In this document: positions 1 to 6,500 of the stretch, piece after piece | Layout: each line of letters opens with the position of its first letter | How positions within the stretch are numbered: the first letter of the stretch is position 1 | Assembly: GCA_900772575.1 (NCBI GenBank) | Contig: CAAHEN010000221.1 | Span: 1-7,955 of the forward strand | DNA length: 7,955 bases | Source: Bacteroidaceae bacterium | GTDB lineage: Bacteria > Bacteroidota > Bacteroidia > Bacteroidales > Bacteroidaceae | Reading direction: 5' to 3' | Program-made: the position numbers and the translations under genes | The notes under the pieces: model-generated | What the model saw: only the letters and a program-made list of their open reading frames with translations | Database searches by the model: none | What the model was told of the DNA's origin: nothing

Positions 1-540
1 CGGCTGTTCACCCGCCAGGCGCCGGTGCGGGGCGTTGCCGGCAGGGAGACAGCGGTCAAGTTCTCCCAGAAAGACCTTCCGAAGGGCCATGTTGTCGTCA
101 TGGAGGCCTCGCAGCTGCAGCCCTCCCACGTGCAGGGGCAGCGCAACCCGATGTTCTTCATCGACGAGGCGCAGCCCAAGAACCGCACGGACACTGTGAG
201 CCGGTATGCCGCGCAGCGCATCGCCGAGGGCATCCGCCCGGAAGAGATCACGGGCAGCGTGACCGCCTACACCGGGGCGCCGACCGTGAACAGCCGCGGT
301 GAGGTCATCCAGGGCAACAACCGCGCTGACGCGCTCCGTTTCCTTTGGGAGAGCAGGCTTCCGGCGCAGCAGGCCGCCTACACCCAATACCTCATCGACA
401 ACGCGGAGCGGTTCGGCATCGACCCTGGGGCCGTGCGCGGCATGCGCCATCCCGTGCTCGTCAACATGCTCGATGTCAGTGACGCCGAGGCCATCCGCCT
501 TGGGCAGATGACCGCGCAGGACACGGAGAGCGGCGGCGTG
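1..540 (+). other. DdrB-like ParB-superfamily domain
   Basis: Residues about 11-170 begin with a beta-strand-like VVVMEASQLQPSH segment, followed by NPMFFIDEAQPKNRT (residues 43-57) and then EVIQGNNRADALR (93-105). The GNNR box occupies the place of the G-x-x-R nucleotide/DNA-contact box of ParB/Srx-fold proteins, and HPVLVNMLDV followed by a D-x-x-E-A-x-x-L helix fits the end of that fold. DdrB-like ParB domains are a recurrent N-terminal module of polyvalent proteins and are thought to act on or protect the invading DNA. The domain is cut by the left window edge, so upstream elements are unseen. Enzymatic activity cannot be judged from this. Confidence 0.75.
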
Positions 541-3500
541 GAGCGCATCAGGCCGAAGAACCTGGCGCAGAAGCTGGGTGAGGGCATGCGCCAGTTCGCC
601 AACATGCTCCTGAGCAGCGCCGACGACGAGGCCACTTTCGGGCAGCTCGTTGACCTCAACGGGGCCGGCGTGATGAAATGGCTGAACCAGACCGGCGCCA
701 TCAGCGGCACCCAGTACCAGTCGGCCTTTGACCGCAAGGGCAACCTCACGCCCGAGGCCAAGAACGACCTGCAGAAGGTGCTGTACCAATCCGTGTTCAA
801 AGGCGGGCCGCAGCAGTTGGAGGAGCTGTTTGAGAGGCTTCCGTCCAAGGCCCAGCGGGCCATCCTCGCGACGGCCTACAGGGACATGGACTCCCCGTCC
901 GCCGGAAAGATGCTTCACGAGATCCAGGCATCCATAGTGGCTTACAGCGAGCTCATGCGCGCCGACGACTTCGCCGCCGCAAGGAAAATGGAGAATGTGC
1001 TGTGGGCCGTGGAAAGCTTCAGGCGCCAAATCTCGCTTGATGACCGCTTCGAGCCATACATGCCTGCGGACAATTTCAGTAACTTTGCGCTGCATCTGGC
1101 GGCGATGTACAAGGCCTCGGACTTCTCGCAGAAGACGATTGCGGCCACGTTCAGCCAGATGTATGACCTTGCGCAGGGCAAGGTGGGGGCCACACTCTTT
1201 GAGGAGGCCGACACAAGGGAGCACCCGCTTGCGGAGGTAATCGAAAAAGTATTGGGAATAAAATATAAACCTGCTAAGAATGGAAACAGCAATGTCGCAA
1301 ATGGAGGCGCTTCTGTGGCTCTCCCAAATCAAACTGGCCAGGGAGGGGAACCCCGAGGCAATGAGCCACCTTCGGGCGGAGAACAGGCTCCGCCGGGAGC
1401 TGGGCCGTCCGAGCGTGGAGGAAGAGCTGCGGACGATGGCGCGGCGGCGCGGTCAGACGCGGCGCTGACCGGCAACGCCCCGGCAGGCCCGGACGGGCCG
1501 GCCCGTTCCGGTGAGGACGGGCGGATGGCCGGACGCGGCCTTTCCCCAGATGAGGCAAGACGCGTTGTTGCCTGGATGGAGGAGAGCGCTGCCGTCGCTC
1601 CAGAACTTGAACTGACCCCGGAGAACTGGCATGCGGAGTTCGGTGATGACGGACGTGTGGCCACGCCCATTGCGGAGGTGAGGATGGGTGACAACCAGTA
1701 TCTTAAACTCGCCCGGCAAGGCCGCAACGGAAAGCTCGGCATGGTCAAGCCTACCCTTGAGCGCCCTATGGTCATCATTGAGGATGAGCGCCCCGCAACG
1801 GACGGGAACGGGGAAAGGCCGTCCGCCTATGTCTTTGTCAGGGCATTTGTGAAAAAGGATGGCAGCCGCTACTATCACTTCACTTCCGTAACAGTGAGCA
1901 AGGACGGCCACGAGGTCGTCATCTCCAACCAGGAGAAATCCGCAAAAAGGATATCCACGCTGCTTCGGCAAGGCAAAGTAGCGTGGATAGACAAGGGGTT
2001 CAGTTTGCATCCGACAGCGCAAATCGAGGAGCCAGTTCCTCTTAACGAGACGAACAGGCCTACTACACCTGGCAGTCAGCCTGCCTTGCTCGGTATCAAT
2101 TCGTCTGAACCGAAAGTTCCTTCAGGCAACGCCCCTGCCAGTGCGGCGGATACGGGCAAGACCCTTCCGGGCAACGGGAATGGCACTGCCACTCCCGAAA
2201 GCGCTGCCTCTTCTGCCGGCAAAGATAGCGAGAACGGCGGGAACGCGCAAGGGAAAGCTGGGATTTCTTCGCCTGCGGGCCCAGAGCGGGCTGCAGGGGC
2301 GGCGGACACGCGGACGGGTAATGTGAAGGAGACGGCGCGGGGAGACGGCGTGGGTGAGGCTGGGAACCCGCCCCTTCTGACGCTCCTTGCCGAGGCCTAT
2401 ACCTCCGGCAGCGAGGAAGACGCGAAGCGTGCCGAAAACAGTATCCGGGCTTACATTGAAGGCAGCGGTGACTACAAGGCCGTGTACGCGACTTATTACC
2501 GCTGGACGGAAAATGCGAGGTGGTACAAGGACGTGAAGAGAAGGGTGTGTGAGTTTGTCGCGTCTGTGTGCAAGGACGTGATAAAGGGCAGAGGCATAGA
2601 CCCCCGCGCTCTTAGCTTCTTCGTTTGGGCGCGAGTGGAACTGGCTGGCGAGACGAAAGACGCGCTGACACTGGACGTGCTGTCGGCCGATGAGACACCC
2701 GAGGTGGTGAGTGCTGTGATAAGGAACCCGCATACGCCGGACGCCACACTTGAGAGAATAGAGAAAATGTATCCTGACGACAGTGCGGGCAGGGATGCCG
2801 GTCAGGAGCTGAGGAAAAGGAGAGAAAGGGAGACAGGCGACATACGGCCTGTGGGGCATGGCGAGTTTGGCCCGGTTTACGACCAATTCAAGGGCAGGCC
2901 GCAGGAGGCTGTCACGTTCTTATTGGATAAGAAAGGCGGAGAGGCCATTGGCGCACTCCATCACAAGGATGTAGGAAATATTGACCTTGTGTGGGGCGAG
3001 GAGGGGACAGGGCATAGCGATGGCTTCGGCCTTGCAAAGTTGGCCAAGTTCCACCCAGAAGTCCTTTTCAGCCTGCAAGATGTGCTGAACGACATGGTTA
3101 TAACCAAGCGTTCACGCAATCGCGTGCAGTTAAATAGCGACAAGTATCAGGCTGCCATCCGTCTGACTTGGGATAGTAAAAAGAAAACATGGCTTTTGAC
3201 CATGTTTGAAAAGAAAAACAGTGCCCTCGACAATACGACGGACACTGGCAAGACCCTTCCGGGCAACGGGAATGACACTGCTACTCCCGAAAGCACTGTT
3301 TCTTCTGCCGGCAAAGTTAGCAAAAATGCGGGGAACGGGCAAGGGAACGGCGTGGACTTCATAGATGACTACGGCGAGGTGATTGCCGGGGCCCGCAAGG
3401 ACGCCATGCGGGAACTGGCCAGGGCTTTGGGCGCGGTGGACATTGAGGACCTGATGGCCAGGCCTATCGGACAGGTGTTCAAGAAACCGGACTATGCGAA

Positions 3501-6500
3501 GATGGCGGCTGACGGGAAAATCAGCCGCCGGGATGCCCTTGTGCTTGAAACGCTGGCACGGTCGATAAGGCCGAAACCGCGAAAGGCCATGGAGGTGGAG
3601 CGCTGGGCAAGGGACACCAAGGCGCTGCTGGACCTCATCAGGGAATACGCTGAAGGCGGCGAGGAAGAGCGTCGGGAAATCCATGGCGGCATTGACGGGC
3701 ATACCGGCCGTACGGGCATCCTGATGCACATCCTGGACGGACTGGGTTTCCCGGACGCCAAAGTCGTGAAATTCAGCGTGCCGGAAATCATGCCGGACTC
3801 GCAGGAAAACGGCCATTACCGCGTCGGGAAGCGGGGGACGCGCTATTTCGAGGCGTGGGGCGCCAGGTTCGGCAACAGGGAAGAGGCCCTTCGGGAAGCG
3901 CTGCGGCGCGTGAAAGTCGGCCTTGGATATGGCGACGTCGGCTATACGGCGGACGATTTCAGGCCAACGTTGGTGCCCTATAAAATAGGTGCCGAGAATT
4001 ACTTTGAGGTCACGCGAGAGGAGAACGGCAAGAAATCCCTTGACGCGGCCTTCCCATCGCGCGAGGAGGCGGAGGCGTATGCCGCCCAAAAGAACGGGGG
4101 AGCCGGCGGCGGTGTCTATGCCGTTGAGGGCTATGACAGGGACAAGGGCCGGGAAACTGTCATGAATGCCTGCGCTGTCATTGACCCATATGCCGCAGAG
4201 GCGCTCAAACTGGACGGCGTTCCCCTGTTTGCCCGTTTCGGTGACTTTCTGGAATACAAGGCCGGGCATATGGACGAGCTAAGCCGGAAGGCCAACGCAA
4301 TGCTCTCTGCCCGCTACTCCGGAACGGGCAAGACGACGCCCGGTGAGCGCTTGAAGATATTCGGCTATCACAACAGGAAGACCGACGATTATGAAATCTG
4401 CGTCGGGCTTGACCGGGCATACAGCCTTGGCAATAACGGCTTTGGCAACATGCTGACGGTCAAGACGGGCTTGCGGCGGAACGAGGTGGGGCCGTGGATC
4501 GAGGCCCACCGGGAAGAGGTGGCCGCACTGCTGGCGGAGATGGGCAGGAAAGCCCGGGAAGGGCAGAAATTCATCCCTGACCGCGAACGCAGGGGCCCGG
4601 ACTACAGGCATGGCAGGAACGTGACGCCGGAGGAGCTGGCCAGGACGTTCGGTTTCCGTGGCGTGCAATTCGGCAACTGGGCCAGCCAGGGAGACCGGCA
4701 GGCGGCGCTCAACAACGCGCATGACGCGCTGATGGACCTGTGCCATGTGCTCGGCGTGTCGCCACGCGCCCTGTCGCTCGGCGGCGAGCTCGGCATAGCC
4801 TTCGGGGCCCGCGGTTCCGGCGACGCCAATGCCCACTATGAGCCGGATGAGGTTGTCATCAACCTGACGCGCACGCGTGGCGCGGGCTCGCTGGCCCACG
4901 AGTGGTGGCACGCCCTGGACAACTACTTTGCCCGCCGCGGCGGCAAGCCGGGCGACTATCTGACTGAGGCCGGCGGACGCAGGTTCGACAATGTGCGCGA
5001 AGAGATGCGGCAGGCTTACGACGGATTGTCCAAGTCCGTTGAGCGCAGCGCCTATCACGGACGCAACAGGTCATCCGGCTATTGGGGCAGCCGCAGTGAG
5101 GAGACGGCACGGCTGTTTGCCAAATGGGTGAATGGCGAGCTGGAGAAAGAGGGCCGCAGCAATGATTTCCTGGCCAGCAGGGGCACCCCAAGCGAGGACT
5201 ACAAACGGGCGATGTATAAGTTTATGCAGGGCTTGCCCGGCGACTTCAGGGAGGGCAAGGTGCCGTTTGACGACTTCAGGCAGCGTCCGGAGGCGCTGCT
5301 TGGCTACCGCGACCCGACAACGGAGGAGCTGGCCGAGCTTGGCCCGAAGATGCGCGGGATATTCGACACGGTGAGGGAAAAGGAGGAGGGCGGCCACACG
5401 GTGCTGTACAGGCTGGACACGGAACTTCCGCCGGAGAGCGGGGAAGGCCGCCTTGCCGGGCTATCGGCCATGGACGCCGTGACACTGGACAGGGAATACA
5501 TGGAGATGCCGTTGTCGGAACACCTCAATCCGAGAAAAAAAAACGTGCGTTTCCGCCTTGGCGACCCTGCGTCGACGTTCGGTGCGCGGCAGGAGGCGGC
5601 TGTGGAGAGCCGCGGGACGGTGGCGCCGGGGCTCAACGGGGCGGAGGTCAAGGTCGTGGAGGTGCCGAGGCACGAGTACAAGGGTACAGCCATGCAGGCC
5701 AAGGAGCAGGCTGTGAGCGACGCCAGGGGCCGCTACCTGGACGGCAACGGCGCACCGAAGACACAGCGCTATGACAACTTCGGCCGGCGCTTCGACTATA
5801 CCATCAGCGGCAACAGCATCGCCGAGAGCATGAACCCCACGGCCCAGCACAAGAGCGCCAACCTCGGGGTGCATATCGCCGTGCTCAACCACCTGCCGGA
5901 GGTCATCGGCCAGAGCGTGGAGGCCGAGGAGCACCCGGACTACGCGAAGAACGCGGAAGGCAGGCGCACGACGGAGCGGGTCAATCCCGACGTGCTTGTC
6001 CACCGTTTCTACGGGGCTGTGGAAATTGACGGGGAGATCTACCGCGTCAAGACGACGATGAAGGAAAGCAGGGATTCCAATATCGGCAATTCCCAATACA
6101 CCTATGAGGTCACAAACGTCGAAGTGCTCACAGACACTGGGCCTGCAAGCACTTCGAATGGGATGGGTAGCATTCGCTCAACTGAGAGCGTTAACTCTCA
6201 TGAGATAGTCTATCCGCTTGCAAAGTTACTGCGCGGTGTTGAGAAATCGCACGATCCGGGCAAGAAACTTTTGTCGGAGAGTGCGGATTTAACGGATTTT
6301 GGGCGTTTCCGGGAGAAGGCGTCCTTCGCCGACGGGCAGCGCCTGCCGATCGCGGAGACGTCGGAGGACGGCCGGCGGGCCTACCGTGTGGAGGGCCTCG
6401 GCGGCACGTTCTCCAGCCGCGAGGAGCTGCTCGACGCGTTCCGGGAGAAGTACCCGGGCTATGTGTCGGCGCTGGAGGGCGGCGTCCTGACGGTGGAGCC

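Noticed and set aside
25..27. GTG at 25 as the start codon of the giant gene
   Set aside because: The frame is open to base 1 and the DdrB-like module begins immediately, with no ribosome binding site visible; the gene most likely starts upstream of the window.
2141..2326. Second candidate alternative-frame ORF (61 codons) inside linker 2
   Set aside because: The product is a low-complexity R/P/L/G mixture with no predicted fold, unlike the frame at 1280-1468.
3130..4269. Long open frame on the - strand (379 codons), and others such as 6289-7416 and 4279-5058
   Set aside because: They lie opposite a frame with clear domain homology, are compositionally odd (H/R/P/A-rich), lack recognisable motifs, and are expected from high GC content suppressing stops on the opposite strand.
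4321..4347. GTGKTT at residues 1433-1438 resembling a Walker A P-loop, and the TGKT within the linker repeats
   Set aside because: The first Gly of GxxxxGK[ST] is missing (Arg at that position) and no Walker B or ATPase context follows; the linker copies lie in disordered sequence.
4329..4350. Possible third copy of the linker repeat (TGKTTPGE, short DNA match)
   Set aside because: Identity is limited to about 11 contiguous bases and does not extend on either side, so it is probably coincidental.
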